A DNA stretch of 64,000 nt from Salinigranum halophilum (GCF_007004735.1 NZ_SSNL01000003.1:310001-374000); one strand, 5' to 3'; numbered from the stretch's first letter, positions 28,516 through 37,740 are shown. Made by a program: numbers and translations. The notes: generated by a model from the sequence alone, not told the origin.

Positions 28516-29835
28516 ATGACGCCGAACCTCCCCGACCGGGTGGCCGCGGCCCTCGGCCGCGCCTGGGTCGACGACGAGGCCTGGGCCGTCGTGACCGAAC
28601 TCAGCCGTCTCGACTCGCGACTGGGCGGGTCGGCGGGAGAGCGTGCGGCCGCGTCGGTCGTCGCCCGCGCCTTCGAGCGCAGCGGCGTCCACGACGTCTC
28701 GCTCGACTCGTTCCCGACGCAGACGTGGACCCGCGGCGAGAGCCGACTCGAACGTCTCGACTCCGGCCGGGCGTTCGACTGTCTCGCTCTCCCGTACTCC
28801 CCCACGGGTGACGTCGAGGCGGACCTCGTCGACGTCGGCCACGGGACCCCCCGTGAAATCAGGGCGGCCGGCGTCTCCGGTCGGGTCGCTGTCGCCTCGA
28901 CCACCACCCCCGAGGGCGGGCGCTTCATCCACCGCATGGAGAAGTACGGCTGTGCCGTCGACGAGGGGGCGGTGGGGTTCGTCTTCGCCAACCACGTCCC
29001 GGGGCAACTCCCGCCGACGGGGAGCCTCCGGTTCGACCGTGAGGCCGAGATTCCCGCTGTCGGCGTCTCCCAAGAGACGGGCGCGTGGCTGACCGACCCG
29101 GTCGAGGCGGCCTCCGCCCGCGTTCGGCTCGCCGTCGAGGCGACGACCGAAGCCGGCGAGAGCCAGAACGTCGTCGGGACGCTCGGGCCGGCGAGCGAGG
29201 ACGAACTCCTCCTGCTCGCCCACTACGACGCCCACGACGTCGGCGAGGGGGCGCTCGACAACGCCTGTGGGGTCGCCGTCGTCGTCGCCGCCTGCCGAAT
29301 CCTCGCCGAGATGGACCTCTCACGACGCGTGCGCGTCGCGGCTGTCGGCTGTGAGGAGACGGGGCTCGTCGGCTCCGAACACCTCGCGTCGACACTCGAC
29401 CCCGCGGCCGTCGTCAACGTCGACGGTGCCGGGCGGTTCCGCGACCTCGTGGCCATGACGCACACGTCGGACGCGACGCAGGCAGTCGCCGAGACGGTGA
29501 GCGACCGGTCGGGCCACCCCAGCCGCGTGAAGCCCCGACCACACCCGTTCAGCGACCAGTGGCCGTTCGTCCGCCGCGGCGTTCCGGCGCTCCAACTCCA
29601 CTCCGACAGCGGCGAGCGCGGGCGTGGCTGGGGACACACGGCGGCGGACACCCGCGACAAGGTCGACCCACGGGTCCTCCGCGACCACGCGATGCTGACG
29701 GCGCTGCTCGTGCACGAACTCGCCGGGCGCGACCCGCCGCGGCTGGACGTCGACACGCTCCAGCGCCGCTTCCGTACCGCCGATTTCGAACCGGGGATGC
29801 GCGCGGCCGGGCTGTGGCCCGACGAGTGGGACTAG
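28516..29835 (+). CDS. M28 family metallopeptidase
   Basis: 439 residues, no signal peptide. A PA-like insert (VASTTTPEGGRFI, GFVFANHVPGQLPP) precedes the catalytic domain. The co-catalytic zinc ligands are visible: HYDAHDVGEGALDNACG, CEETGLVGSEH, NVDGAG, and a C-terminal His in a WGHTAADTRDKVD context. It would act as an aminopeptidase or carboxypeptidase in the cytoplasm. Its stop codon shares a CTAG with the stop of truA on the other strand. Confidence 0.92.
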   Translation: MTPNLPDRVAAALGRAWVDDEAWAVVTELSRLDSRLGGSAGERAAASVVARAFERSGVHDVSLDSFPTQTWTRGESRLERLDSGRAFDCLALPYSPTGDVEADLVDVGHGTPREIRAAGVSGRVAVASTTTPEGGRFIHRMEKYGCAVDEGAVGFVFANHVPGQLPPTGSLRFDREAEIPAVGVSQETGAWLTDPVEAASARVRLAVEATTEAGESQNVVGTLGPASEDELLLLAHYDAHDVGEGALDNACGVAVVVAACRILAEMDLSRRVRVAAVGCEETGLVGSEHLASTLDPAAVVNVDGAGRFRDLVAMTHTSDATQAVAETVSDRSGHPSRVKPRPHPFSDQWPFVRRGVPALQLHSDSGERGRGWGHTAADTRDKVDPRVLRDHAMLTALLVHELAGRDPPRLDVDTLQRRFRTADFEPGMRAAGLWPDEWD

Positions 29836-30668
29836 TCCGCCGAGCGCAGGCCGTCGCGAATCCGGCCGGCGACGCGTGCCCGTATCCGCCCGTCGAGCGC
29901 TCGCTCTTCGAACAGCGTTCGCGAGCGTTCGGCGGCCTCGCGGTCGACGGTGAACGCGAGGTCCGCGTACGCCACGTCGGTCAGGACGAGCACTTCGGCC
30001 GCGGCCGGGGGGACTCCCTCTTCACCCGGGACCGTCCCCGGGACGAGGATGCGCTCGACGGCCGACAGCGGCGCGCCCTCTCCGACGGCGTGGACGAGCG
30101 AGACGACCCGCCGAACCTGCTGGCGGACGAAGCCCGACGACGAGAGCGTGAAGACGAGGAAGTCGCCGTCACGGGTGAGCGACCCCTCGAGCGTCCGGAC
30201 CGTCCCCTCCTCGTCCGGCGTCAGGTTGTGGAAGTCGTGCTCGCCGCAGAGGCGTGCGAGTGCGGCCGCGGCCCGGCCGTCGTCGACGGCGGGCGCGTAC
30301 AGGTCGTACGTGTACTCGCGTCTGACGGCGTCGTGCGTCGCGTGGAAGTCCTCGGGCGCGTCGGCGCGTGCCCACGCTCGCACGTCGGCGGGGAGTCGGC
30401 TGTTCAGCGCCGCGGGCGAGCACCACTCCGGGCACCGGAAGCCGACGGTCTGCGCCAGCGCCGACACGCCCGCGTCGGTCCGACCGGCGGCCGCATATCC
30501 CGGCGGGAGCGCTCCCTCGTCGGCCAGCCCGAGCGCCCGAACCGCGTCGAGGAGGGCGTCCTCGACGGTCGGAACCGTCGGCTGCCGCTGGAACCCGTAG
30601 TAGGGACGACCGTCGTAGGCGACGCGGAACGCACGTCGTCGCTCGCCCCGCTCGGTGGCCCCGCTCAT
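29832..30668 (-). CDS. truA: tRNA pseudouridine synthase A
   Basis: 278 residues from the ATG at 30668; the open frame extends 28 codons upstream but the family begins about here (FRVAYDGRPYYGFQRQP). The catalytic Asp is in AAAGRTDAGVSALAQ. Other motifs are RREYTYDLYAP and DFHNLTPDEEGTVRT, plus FVRQQVRRVV near the C-terminus. It makes pseudouridine at tRNA positions 38-40. The archaeal version is about this length. Confidence 0.95.
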   Translation of the reverse strand: MSGATERGERRRAFRVAYDGRPYYGFQRQPTVPTVEDALLDAVRALGLADEGALPPGYAAAGRTDAGVSALAQTVGFRCPEWCSPAALNSRLPADVRAWARADAPEDFHATHDAVRREYTYDLYAPAVDDGRAAAALARLCGEHDFHNLTPDEEGTVRTLEGSLTRDGDFLVFTLSSSGFVRQQVRRVVSLVHAVGEGAPLSAVERILVPGTVPGEEGVPPAAAEVLVLTDVAYADLAFTVDREAAERSRTLFEERALDGRIRARVAGRIRDGLRSAD

Positions 30669-30904
30669 CGCCGACGTCTCTCCTGCGGTGCGGTGTCCGC
30701 TCCGTCCTCGGCCATCGGTGCCTGGTGGCTGTTCACTCAGCCGGCACTTCAAACCGCATCTCCGGCCTCGACCGCGTCACCGGACGGCGAGGTGGTGTGT
30801 CGACCCGTCCCGGTCGTCAGCGGCCGGGTCGACACTCTCCGGCGTGTCACGGTCGAGTCACGCCCGACGACGGGCTTCTCATCTCTTGTACTCACGTCCG
30901 CAGA

Positions 30905-30910
30905 TTTATC
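30905..30910 (+). promoter_or_regulatory. TATA-like box of the AI-2E family transporter gene
   Basis: TTTATC centred about 27 nt before the ATG at 30935, in the 266-base divergent region between truA and this gene. It selects this ATG from a much longer open frame. Confidence 0.65.
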
Positions 30911-30934
30911 CCCTGCACAGGTCTGTGGGCGCGT

Positions 30935-32032
30935 ATGGACGAGAAACGACTCGTCGTCGCCCTGTTCGGTCTCCTCGTCGCCGTCGTCGTCGGCGCCCTC
31001 GCCTTCCAGTTCATCGCACCGCTGACCGTGTCGGTGTTCCTCTACTACTCGACGCGGCGGTTCTACACGTCGCTTCGTCGGCTCCGCGTTCCCGCCCGCG
31101 TCCGCGCCGTCGTCGTCATGTCGGCGCTCGCGGTCCCGCTGCTCCTCGTCGTGAGTTACGCCACGGTTCTGCTCGCCGTCGAGGCTCGGCAGTTCGTCAT
31201 GGAGTACGCGCTGCTCGACGTCGCCGCGACGCACGTCGACTGGTTCGGAGAGATGGAGTCTCTCCCCGACCTGACGGTCTCGGGCCTCTACGAGGCGTAC
31301 CAGGCCGGACAGCTCTCGCCGATGGTCGACTTCCTCGGAAACCACGCGGCCCTGCTGACCACGGTCATCTCGAACTTCTTCCTCAACCTCTTCATCACCA
31401 TCATCGTCACCTACTACCTCCTCCTGGACGGCTACCGTATCCGCGAGTGGCTGCTGCGGTTCGACGACGATGCCATCATCCGCGAGTATCTCGAAGCCGT
31501 CGACCGCGAACTCGAGGCGGTGCTGTTCGGGAACCTGCTGAACGTGCTCGCCATCTCGCTCATCGCCATCGCCGCGTTCTCGGGGTACAACGCCGTCGCC
31601 CCCGCGGGCGCGGAGGTCCCGTATCCGGCGTTGGCCGGCGTGTTGACCGGGGCTGCGAGCCTGATTCCCGTCGTCGGCATGAAGGTGGTGTACCTCCCGT
31701 TGACGGGCATCACCGCGCTCCCGCTCGTCCTCGGCGGGGACTCGTCGCTCCTGGTGTACGTCCTCGGCTTCCTCGTCGTCGCGGTGGTCGTGGTCGACAC
31801 CATCCCCGACCTGGTGCTCCGTCCCATCCTGAGCGGGAAGAACACACACGTCGGACTCCTCATGCTCGCGTACACGCTCGGCCCGGTCGTGCTCGGCTTC
31901 TACGGGCTCTTCTTCGCACCGATCGTGCTGGTCGTCGGGTTGACGTTCGCCCACACGGCGCTGCCACGACTCCTCGGCGCGGCGGAACCCGACGGGCTCT
32001 CGCCGAACCAGATGCGCCTCGACGACTTCTGA
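30935..32032 (+). CDS. AI-2E family transporter (PerM-like)
   Basis: 365 residues, about eight membrane spans. Paired N-terminal helices, a soluble helical loop (residues about 90-135, WFGEMESLPDLTVSGLYEAY), then FLNLFITIIVTYYLLLDGYRIREWL and VVVVDTIPDLVLRPILSGKNTHVG, which are the conserved family segments. The family includes a sodium/proton antiporter group and putative quorum-signal exporters; the substrate here is open. In a halophile an ion role is plausible. Confidence 0.9.
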   Translation: MDEKRLVVALFGLLVAVVVGALAFQFIAPLTVSVFLYYSTRRFYTSLRRLRVPARVRAVVVMSALAVPLLLVVSYATVLLAVEARQFVMEYALLDVAATHVDWFGEMESLPDLTVSGLYEAYQAGQLSPMVDFLGNHAALLTTVISNFFLNLFITIIVTYYLLLDGYRIREWLLRFDDDAIIREYLEAVDRELEAVLFGNLLNVLAISLIAIAAFSGYNAVAPAGAEVPYPALAGVLTGAASLIPVVGMKVVYLPLTGITALPLVLGGDSSLLVYVLGFLVVAVVVVDTIPDLVLRPILSGKNTHVGLLMLAYTLGPVVLGFYGLFFAPIVLVVGLTFAHTALPRLLGAAEPDGLSPNQMRLDDF

Positions 32033-32067
32033 ACGACGGCGCTCGTGTGTCGCTTCGGGGCCCGTCG

Positions 32068-32547
32068 TCAGGCGGCGTCGTCTTCGCTCTCGCTCTCGCC
32101 CTCGTCGGCGTCGATGTCGGCGTCCTCGCTCCGAACCGTGAGGACGGGGACGTCGCTGGTCCTGACGACGCGCTCGGTGACGCTCCCCAGGAGGAACCGC
32201 GAGACACCGTGGCGGCCGTGGGTCCCCATCACGATGAGGTCGACGCCGTGTTCCGTGGCGTACTCGAGGATGACCTCGTGGGGGTGCCCGTGGGCCACCG
32301 CCGTCTCGCAGTCGACGCCGGCTTCCGCGGCCATGGTCGCGACCTCCGAGACGAGCGTCTCGCCCTCCGTCTCGAACCCCTCGACGACCACGTCGGAGTC
32401 GATGCGGGCCGCACGGAGCGCCTCGTCGTCGACGACGTAGACGACGTGGAGGGTCGCGTCGTACGCGGACGCGAGACCGACCGCGTGGTCCCGGGCGGCC
32501 TCGCTCGGGCCGCTCCCGTCCGTCGGAAGGAGTATGGTGTCGTACAT
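32068..32547 (-). CDS. universal stress protein UspA family
   Basis: 159 residues, one domain. Start MYDTILLPTDGS with the ATP-type site: Asp in PTDGS and the loop VMGTHGRHGVSRFLLGSVTERV, which fits G-2x-G-9x-G(S/T). The acidic C-terminal tail (DADIDADEGE) is extra. Stress-linked nucleotide-binding protein of unknown target. A GTTTAA box about 28 nt upstream indicates a leaderless mRNA. Convergent with the AI-2E family gene. Confidence 0.93.
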   Translation of the reverse strand: MYDTILLPTDGSGPSEAARDHAVGLASAYDATLHVVYVVDDEALRAARIDSDVVVEGFETEGETLVSEVATMAAEAGVDCETAVAHGHPHEVILEYATEHGVDLIVMGTHGRHGVSRFLLGSVTERVVRTSDVPVLTVRSEDADIDADEGESESEDDAA

Positions 32548-32572
32548 GTGAGCGAAGACGCCGGGAGGGATG

Positions 32573-32578
32573 TTAAAC
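32573..32578 (-). promoter_or_regulatory. TATA-like box of the uspA-type gene
   Basis: GTTTAA (complement TTAAAC) about 28 nt upstream of the ATG at 32547. Confidence 0.6.
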
Positions 32579-32632
32579 GCCCCGGCGGTTCTCTCACCGT
32601 GAGGTGAACGCCGCCTCGGAGGCCCGGCCGAG

Positions 32633-33931
32633 TCAGGCGAAGTCGTCGTACGTCGGCGCGTCGCGTTCGCCGGGGAACTCGTCGACGGGCGCGGTCGTCT
32701 GCTCGCCCGACTCCATCTCCTTCAGCGTCACCTCGTCGTTCTCGAGGTCCTGCTCGCCGACGATGACGACCGTCCGCGCGTTGATGCCGTCGGCGTACGA
32801 CAGCTGCGACCCGAACCCTCTGTCGGAGAGGTCGGTCTCGACGACGTGGCCGCGCGAACGGAGGTCACGCGCGATGCGGGCGGCGACTTCTCGCGTGTCG
32901 CCGACGGTGAGGACGTAGTAGTCCGTCGAGAGCTCCTCGGCGGGCCACACGCCGGCACGCTCACAGAGCAACTGCAGGGTCGCGTCGCCGAGCGCCACCC
33001 CGACGGCGGGCGTCGGCTGGCCGCCGAACGACTCGATGAGGTCGTCGTAGCGGCCGCCGCCGAAGACGGCACGGGACACCTCGCCGGTGGTGTCGAAACA
33101 CTCGAAGACGACGCCGGTGTAGTAGTCCAGCCCCCGCGCCGTCTCCAGCGAGAGGGTGCAGTGTTCGCGCACGCCGAAGTCCTCCGTCGCGGCGAGGACG
33201 GCCCGGAGGTTCTCGACCGCCGCTTCGACCCGCTCGGTCCCGGCGAAGTCGACGAGGGCGTCGAGGTCGCCGCTCGAGAGGAGGTCGTCGAACTCGCGGG
33301 CCTGGTCGTACGAGAGGCCGGCGTCGTGCAGGAGGTCGTAGTACTCGTTCCGTTCGACCTTCGCGGACTTGTCGACCGCCCGGATGGCGTCGCGGACGTC
33401 GACGCCTTCTCCCATCGACTCGAGGAGGCCACCGAGGATGTCGCGGTGGGAGACGCGGAACTCGAACTCGCCCGCCGAGAGACCGAGGTTCGTGAGCGCG
33501 TCGGCCGCGAACGCGAGCACCTCGGCGTCGGCGTCCGGCTCGGACGAGCCGAAGACGTCGACGTTCGTCTGATAGAACTCGCGGAACCGGCCCTGCTGGA
33601 CCTGCTCGTAGCGCCAGAAGGGGCGCGTCGACACCCACTTGATGGGTTTCGACAGCTCCTGACCCCTCGCGACGACCATCCGGGCGACGGTCGGCGTGAG
33701 CTCGGGCGTCAGCGCGACGTCCCGTCCGCCCTTGTCCTCGAAGGTGTACAGCTCGTCGACGATCTCCTCGCCGCTCTTGTCGACGTACATCTGCACGCGC
33801 TCCAGCGCCGGCGTCCCCACCTCGCGGAAGCCGTAGCGCGCCGCGGTGTCCTCGACGGCGTCGAGCACCTCCCGCCGGGCGGTCATCTCCTCGGGGTAGA
33901 AGTCACGAAACCCCTTCAGTCGGTCGTACAT
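32633..33931 (-). CDS. hisS: histidyl-tRNA synthetase
   Basis: 432 residues, full length. Class II core with GTPALERVQMYVDKSGEEIV, motif 2 around RYEQVQQGRFREFYQTNVD, the histidine-specific LETARGLDYYTGVVFE, and motif 3 in PAVGVALG. The C-terminal anticodon-binding domain (YYVLTVGDTREVAARIARDL, VIVGEQDLENDEVTLKEM) is complete. Charges tRNA-His in the cytoplasm. A TTCAAG box about 27 nt upstream. Upstream on the same strand after 61 bases is an unrelated Tat-exported protein. Confidence 0.97.
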   Translation of the reverse strand: MYDRLKGFRDFYPEEMTARREVLDAVEDTAARYGFREVGTPALERVQMYVDKSGEEIVDELYTFEDKGGRDVALTPELTPTVARMVVARGQELSKPIKWVSTRPFWRYEQVQQGRFREFYQTNVDVFGSSEPDADAEVLAFAADALTNLGLSAGEFEFRVSHRDILGGLLESMGEGVDVRDAIRAVDKSAKVERNEYYDLLHDAGLSYDQAREFDDLLSSGDLDALVDFAGTERVEAAVENLRAVLAATEDFGVREHCTLSLETARGLDYYTGVVFECFDTTGEVSRAVFGGGRYDDLIESFGGQPTPAVGVALGDATLQLLCERAGVWPAEELSTDYYVLTVGDTREVAARIARDLRSRGHVVETDLSDRGFGSQLSYADGINARTVVIVGEQDLENDEVTLKEMESGEQTTAPVDEFPGERDAPTYDDFA

Positions 33932-33992
33932 GCGCGTCGGTTCTTCGCTCGCGCGCTTGAAGCTGTTGAAGCCGGTCTTCCCCGCTCCCGTG

Positions 33993-35195
33993 TCACGCCC
34001 CGTCGGTATCGACAGCCCGGACCCACCACTCGCTGGAGACGAACAGCGTCCCCCGCGAGCGGACGGCCCCGGTCACGAGGTGGTGGTCGGGCACCCAGCC
34101 ACACTGGTTCTCGTACTGCGGGTCGACTACCCTGACGCGCCCCGCTCTCCGCCCGTCGTCGGTCAGCCGATGCAGGTGACCGGACTGGTCGACGACGGAC
34201 ACGCCCGACCCGTCGATTTCCCCGGCCGCCACGCCGCCGACGCGGACGCCGGCGTCGTACGTCCAGCGGGCCGGCCACGTCGTCAGGTCAGAGAGGGGCG
34301 TCACCGGCAGCGCGACCACCCGCCCCGACTCACCGCCGACGTAGAGGGTGTCATCGCCACACGTGACGGTGCTCACCTCCCGGACGACCTCCTTCGTCCG
34401 CCGCATCGTCCCGTCCGGAACGTCGACGTGCACGGCGGTCCCGTCGTCGGTGACGAGTGTCAGAGATTCGGCGCTGGTGACTACCGGCCGGTAGCTGAGC
34501 CCGCCTGAGAGACTGAACTCCCAGCGCACGTCGCCGGTCTCCGGGTCGAACCCGCGGAGGATGCCGTCTTCGGACCCGGCGACGACGGTGTCTGCGACCC
34601 GGACCGGGCCTGCGGACACGGGGGTCGTCACCTCGGTCGCCCACTGCTCTATCCCCTCTCGCGCGTCCAGCGCGACCAGCCGGTGGGTGAACTCATCGGG
34701 GTCTCCCGGGTCCGCGTTCGGACTCTCCGAGTGCGAGATTCCCACGTACACGCGTCCGTCGGCGACCAGCGGCCGACCCCACGCCCCGCCGCCGTACTCC
34801 TCGACGCCGCCGGCGTCGTAGGTCCACTCGACCCGTCCGGTCTGCAGATCGAGTGATAACACCGTGTCACGGCCCGTCCCGACGTAGACAGCGCCGCCGC
34901 CGACGGTGGGGTGTCCGAACCCGCCGCCCTCGACGACTGTCGCCCACCGGGCCTGGCCGCCGCCGGGTGTCAGCAGGCCGATGCGGAACCGTGACGCTCC
35001 GGTGACGGTGTGGCCCTCGGCGACGAGGACGCCCTCGTCCGTCGGAACGACGGGGGCCCAGTGGTGTCCGCGGAACGTCCAGTACGGGTCGAACACGGGC
35101 CGGCAGTGGGGCCGTTCCGCGACGTACCACCCGGCGCCGAGCACGCCGGTGAGCGCGCCGGTGCGGAGGAGCGTTCTGCGGGACCACTCGGGCAT
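33993..35195 (-). CDS. Tat-exported PQQ-like beta-propeller protein
   Basis: 400 residues. The N-terminus has a Tat motif (SRRTLLRTGALTG) with a hydrophobic stretch and no clear lipobox. The rest is a series of PQQ/pyrrolo-quinoline-type blade repeats: GGGAVYVGTGRDTVLSLDLQ, DGRVYVGIS, VVAGSEDGILRGFDPETG, DTLYVGGESGRVVALPV and GTLFVSSEWWVRAVD. No dehydrogenase active-site residues are obvious, so it is probably a binding or scaffold propeller on the cell surface. Function unknown. Confidence 0.88.
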   Translation of the reverse strand: MPEWSRRTLLRTGALTGVLGAGWYVAERPHCRPVFDPYWTFRGHHWAPVVPTDEGVLVAEGHTVTGASRFRIGLLTPGGGQARWATVVEGGGFGHPTVGGGAVYVGTGRDTVLSLDLQTGRVEWTYDAGGVEEYGGGAWGRPLVADGRVYVGISHSESPNADPGDPDEFTHRLVALDAREGIEQWATEVTTPVSAGPVRVADTVVAGSEDGILRGFDPETGDVRWEFSLSGGLSYRPVVTSAESLTLVTDDGTAVHVDVPDGTMRRTKEVVREVSTVTCGDDTLYVGGESGRVVALPVTPLSDLTTWPARWTYDAGVRVGGVAAGEIDGSGVSVVDQSGHLHRLTDDGRRAGRVRVVDPQYENQCGWVPDHHLVTGAVRSRGTLFVSSEWWVRAVDTDGA

Positions 35196-35251
35196 CGTCT
35201 CGACCCCGTCACAGGAGCGACATCAGTCTTGTGACCGCGGACCGAAGCGTT

Positions 35252-36151
35252 CTACACCGCGATGAGGCCGACGCCGCAGACCGCGAGTCCGGCGGCGACC
35301 AGCCTGGTGGCGAAGGCCCGCTCGCGGAGGACGATTCCGCCCAGCACCACCGCGACGATGGCCTGGGTGTTGATGATGGGCGAGGCGATGCTCGCGGGCG
35401 CCTGCTGGAAGGCGAGCGAGGTGACGTGTTCGCCGACCGCCACGCCCGCCCCCGCGACGGCGAACTTGAGCAGGTCGCCCCGGACGGGGGTCCACTCGCG
35501 AAACGCGAGCGGGAGCACGACCACGAGCACTCCGAGGAGGACGGTGGGGACCCACAGTTCGGGCTGGATGCGCAGCTCCTGCAACGCGAGCCGTTTACCG
35601 ACGTCGCTGACGGCGTAACACACGGCACTCACGAGGGCGAGTTGGGCGGGCCGAGCCGTCGCGGCCTTGCGGAGCGGGTCCAGCAGGCTCCCGCGCCGGT
35701 AGTTGGCGACGTACACCGCGAGCGTGGCGACGACGACGCCGACGACCTGCAGCGGGGTCAGCCGCTGGCTCAACACCAGCACCTCGATGGGCAGGACGAA
35801 GACGGGGACGACTTTGTTGATGGGGGCGACGTACGACACCTCGCCCACGTCGAGCGCGCGGAGGAACAACAAGAAGGCGGCCGCCGTCGTCAGGACCGTG
35901 CCGACGACGATGCCGACCTCGACCGCGCCGAACGACGACGCCACCGGCAGTCCAGCCGCTCGGACCCGCGGCACCGCGACCGGCAGGTACCACGCGACGG
36001 CGGCGGCGTTGACGACGACGGTCAAAACCGTCCCAGGGTAGTCCGAGAAGTACCGCTTCAGGACGAAGATGTACGTCCCCCAGACGAACGCGGCGGCGAG
36101 GGCGTAGCCGACGCCGGGCGAGAGCGAGAGGGAGTGGGGACCGAGGACCAT
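35252..36151 (-). CDS. EamA/DMT family transporter
   Basis: 299 residues, ten predicted spans in two EamA repeats. Start MVLGPHSLSLSPGVGYALAAA, then VWGTYIFVLKRYFSDYPG; the second repeat is about residues 155-298 and ends with SIASPIINTQAIVAVVLGGIVLRE. Drug/metabolite exporters of this type move small organic molecules; the cargo is unknown. The start is set by a CTTTTTCG box 27 nt upstream; the open frame continues further without family similarity. Confidence 0.92.
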   Translation of the reverse strand: MVLGPHSLSLSPGVGYALAAAFVWGTYIFVLKRYFSDYPGTVLTVVVNAAAVAWYLPVAVPRVRAAGLPVASSFGAVEVGIVVGTVLTTAAAFLLFLRALDVGEVSYVAPINKVVPVFVLPIEVLVLSQRLTPLQVVGVVVATLAVYVANYRRGSLLDPLRKAATARPAQLALVSAVCYAVSDVGKRLALQELRIQPELWVPTVLLGVLVVVLPLAFREWTPVRGDLLKFAVAGAGVAVGEHVTSLAFQQAPASIASPIINTQAIVAVVLGGIVLRERAFATRLVAAGLAVCGVGLIAV

Positions 36152-36174
36152 CGAACGGTGCCTCACCCGGGAAC

Positions 36175-36182
36175 GAAAAAGC
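36175..36182 (-). promoter_or_regulatory. TATA-like box of the EamA gene
   Basis: CTTTTTCG on the minus strand, centred 27 nt before the ATG at 36151. It sits in the short gap after the PP-loop gene, so this transporter probably has its own transcript. Confidence 0.6.
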
Positions 36183-36212
36183 CGTTCGGATTCGCGCCGT
36201 CGTGTGCCCTCG

Positions 36213-36806
36213 CTACTCCCGCAGGCCACGGACGCGCGTCTGGGTGTGTTCGGGGAACACCGCGCCGACGGCACCGGGACCGTGTCGCTCGGCGAGGAGC
36301 ACGCGCAGTTCCGACTCGTAGTCCGCCTTCTTCACCTCGTCGCTCGGCCCGGACTCGACCTCGAGGCGGCGCTCGACGAGGCGGTCGATGGCCCGACGAC
36401 CGAAGCCCGACAGGGGCGAGAGGTAGTCGACGTCGTGGCGGTCCTCGAGCGACTGCGCCTGTGCCCGCGAGACCGTCGGCACGCGGTCGTCCCGGCGGGT
36501 CCCGTCGGCGATGGCGGTCACGTCGAGTTCCGCAACCCGTTCGAGCGCGTGCGCGTGAACCTGCTGGATGCCGTGTCGCGGGAAGCCGTCGCTGTGCATC
36601 CGGTCGACCGCCTCCCCCGCGACCGCCCTGTCGAGTTCGACGCGCTCGAAGCCGTACCCGAGCGTCTCCGCGGCGTCTCGGGCGTGACACCAGTCGTCGG
36701 TCACGCCGAACCAGCCGGTCACGAGCGTCACGTCGTAGAACGAATCGAGCAGTAGCGCCGCCAGCGTCGAGTCTTTTCCCCCGCTGTACAACAGCGCCAG
36801 GTCCAT
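36213..36806 (-). CDS. PP-loop (N-type ATP pyrophosphatase) family protein
   Basis: 197 residues. The P-loop SGGKDST is at residues 8-14, with WFGVTDDWCHARDAAETLG and IADGTRRDDRVPTVSRAQAQSLE following, as in adenylating ATP pyrophosphatases of the Dph6/TilS/asparagine synthase superfamily. It activates a carbonyl or RNA base with ATP; the actual substrate is unknown (diphthamide or tRNA modification are options). Its ATG overlaps the stop of the PDCD5 gene (TGATG), so it is translationally coupled to a translation-linked gene, in line with a tRNA or EF-2 role. Confidence 0.85.
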   Translation of the reverse strand: MDLALLYSGGKDSTLAALLLDSFYDVTLVTGWFGVTDDWCHARDAAETLGYGFERVELDRAVAGEAVDRMHSDGFPRHGIQQVHAHALERVAELDVTAIADGTRRDDRVPTVSRAQAQSLEDRHDVDYLSPLSGFGRRAIDRLVERRLEVESGPSDEVKKADYESELRVLLAERHGPGAVGAVFPEHTQTRVRGLRE

Positions 36807-37174
36807 CACCGGCGGCGGATGTTGAAGCTCTTGGAGTCGGGCTGCATCTCCTTCAGGAGGCTCTTCATCTGCTCTTCGTCGATGCGGTTCTGGAGGCGGC
36901 CGCTCTGGGCGAGCGCCACCAGCTGTCGTTCGACCTGCTCGGCGAAGTCGGGTTTGGACATCTGCACCGCGTTGAGTCGCTGGCGGGCCCCGTCGGTGAG
37001 GTGTTTCTGGAGCATCGCCTTCTTCTGGGCTTCCGCACGCTCCTGTGCAGCCTGCTGTGCCTCCTCGTTGGCGGCACCGCCCGCTCCCCCCTGCTGCTGC
37101 TGTTGCTCTCGGAGTTCCTGCATCTTCTTCTCGCGGAGCTCTTCGAGCCTGTCGTCGTCCGGAGTGCCACTCAT
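36806..37174 (-). CDS. PDCD5-like DNA-binding protein
   Basis: 122 residues from the ATG at 37174. The triple-helix core of the PDCD5/TFAR19 family is clear: [47 protein letters not shown] and a C-terminal [16 protein letters not shown]. Archaeal members are small basic/helical proteins said to bind DNA and found beside S19e and other ribosomal genes, as here. A run of six T about 26 nt upstream supports a leaderless start at this ATG, not the one two codons earlier. Confidence 0.93.
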   Translation of the reverse strand: MSGTPDDDRLEELREKKMQELREQQQQQGGAGGAANEEAQQAAQERAEAQKKAMLQKHLTDGARQRLNAVQMSKPDFAEQVERQLVALAQSGRLQNRIDEEQMKSLLKEMQPDSKSFNIRRR

Positions 37175-37197
37175 ACGCACGTCTTCGCGGTTACGAC

Positions 37198-37203
37198 AAA
37201 AAA
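37198..37203 (-). promoter_or_regulatory. TATA-like box of the PDCD5 / PP-loop operon
   Basis: TTTTTT (complement of AAAAAA) about 26 nt before the ATG at 37174, in the 86-base gap after rps19e. Confidence 0.55.
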
Positions 37204-37260
37204 CGGTTACGGACCCTCACGAGAGGGATTCCGTCGGTGGGTCGGCGACACCAGACCGTC

Positions 37261-37716
37261 TCAGGCGTAGCGCTCGAGTTCGGGGCGGTCGAGCGATTCG
37301 AGGACCTCGCCCGCGATGGAGTCGAGGAAGCTCTGTCCCTCGGGGGTGATGCGGCGTCCCTCGCCCTTGACCGTCGTCACCAGCTCCTCCTCTTCGAGCT
37401 GCTGGAGGATGGTGCGGATGATCTTCTTCGAGCCGTTCGACTTGCCGGCCTTCGCGACCTTGTAGCGGGTGGAGCCACGCTTCTTCCCGCCGTACTCCGT
37501 CGAGAGTCGGTCGATGCCCTTCGGGCCGTCCATGGCCAGCTTTCGCAGGAGCGACGCGGCACGCACGTACCAGAAGTCGTCCTGCTGTGGGGGCAGTTCC
37601 CGGCCCGAGCCGGTCTTCGTGAAGTTCGCCCAGGCGGGCTGCTCGATTCGCTCTTCGAGCGCGTCGGCGACCGCCTCGATGAGGTCGTCCGCCGGGACGT
37701 CATAGAGGGTTACCAT
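37261..37716 (-). CDS. rps19e: 30S ribosomal protein S19e
   Basis: 151 residues, full length. Start MVTLYDVPADDLIEAVADAL and the conserved S19e segments AWANFTKTGSGRELPPQ, DFWYVRAASLLRKLA, GPKGIDRLSTEYGGKKRG and LQQLEEEELVTT. A eukaryote/archaea-specific small-subunit protein needed for 18S/16S maturation in eukaryotes. A TTTAAA box 27-28 nt upstream marks a strong leaderless promoter. First of a run with PDCD5 and the PP-loop protein. Confidence 0.98.
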   Translation of the reverse strand: MVTLYDVPADDLIEAVADALEERIEQPAWANFTKTGSGRELPPQQDDFWYVRAASLLRKLAMDGPKGIDRLSTEYGGKKRGSTRYKVAKAGKSNGSKKIIRTILQQLEEEELVTTVKGEGRRITPEGQSFLDSIAGEVLESLDRPELERYA

Positions 37717-37740
37717 GCGCGGTACTTCCCGAGGATGGCG

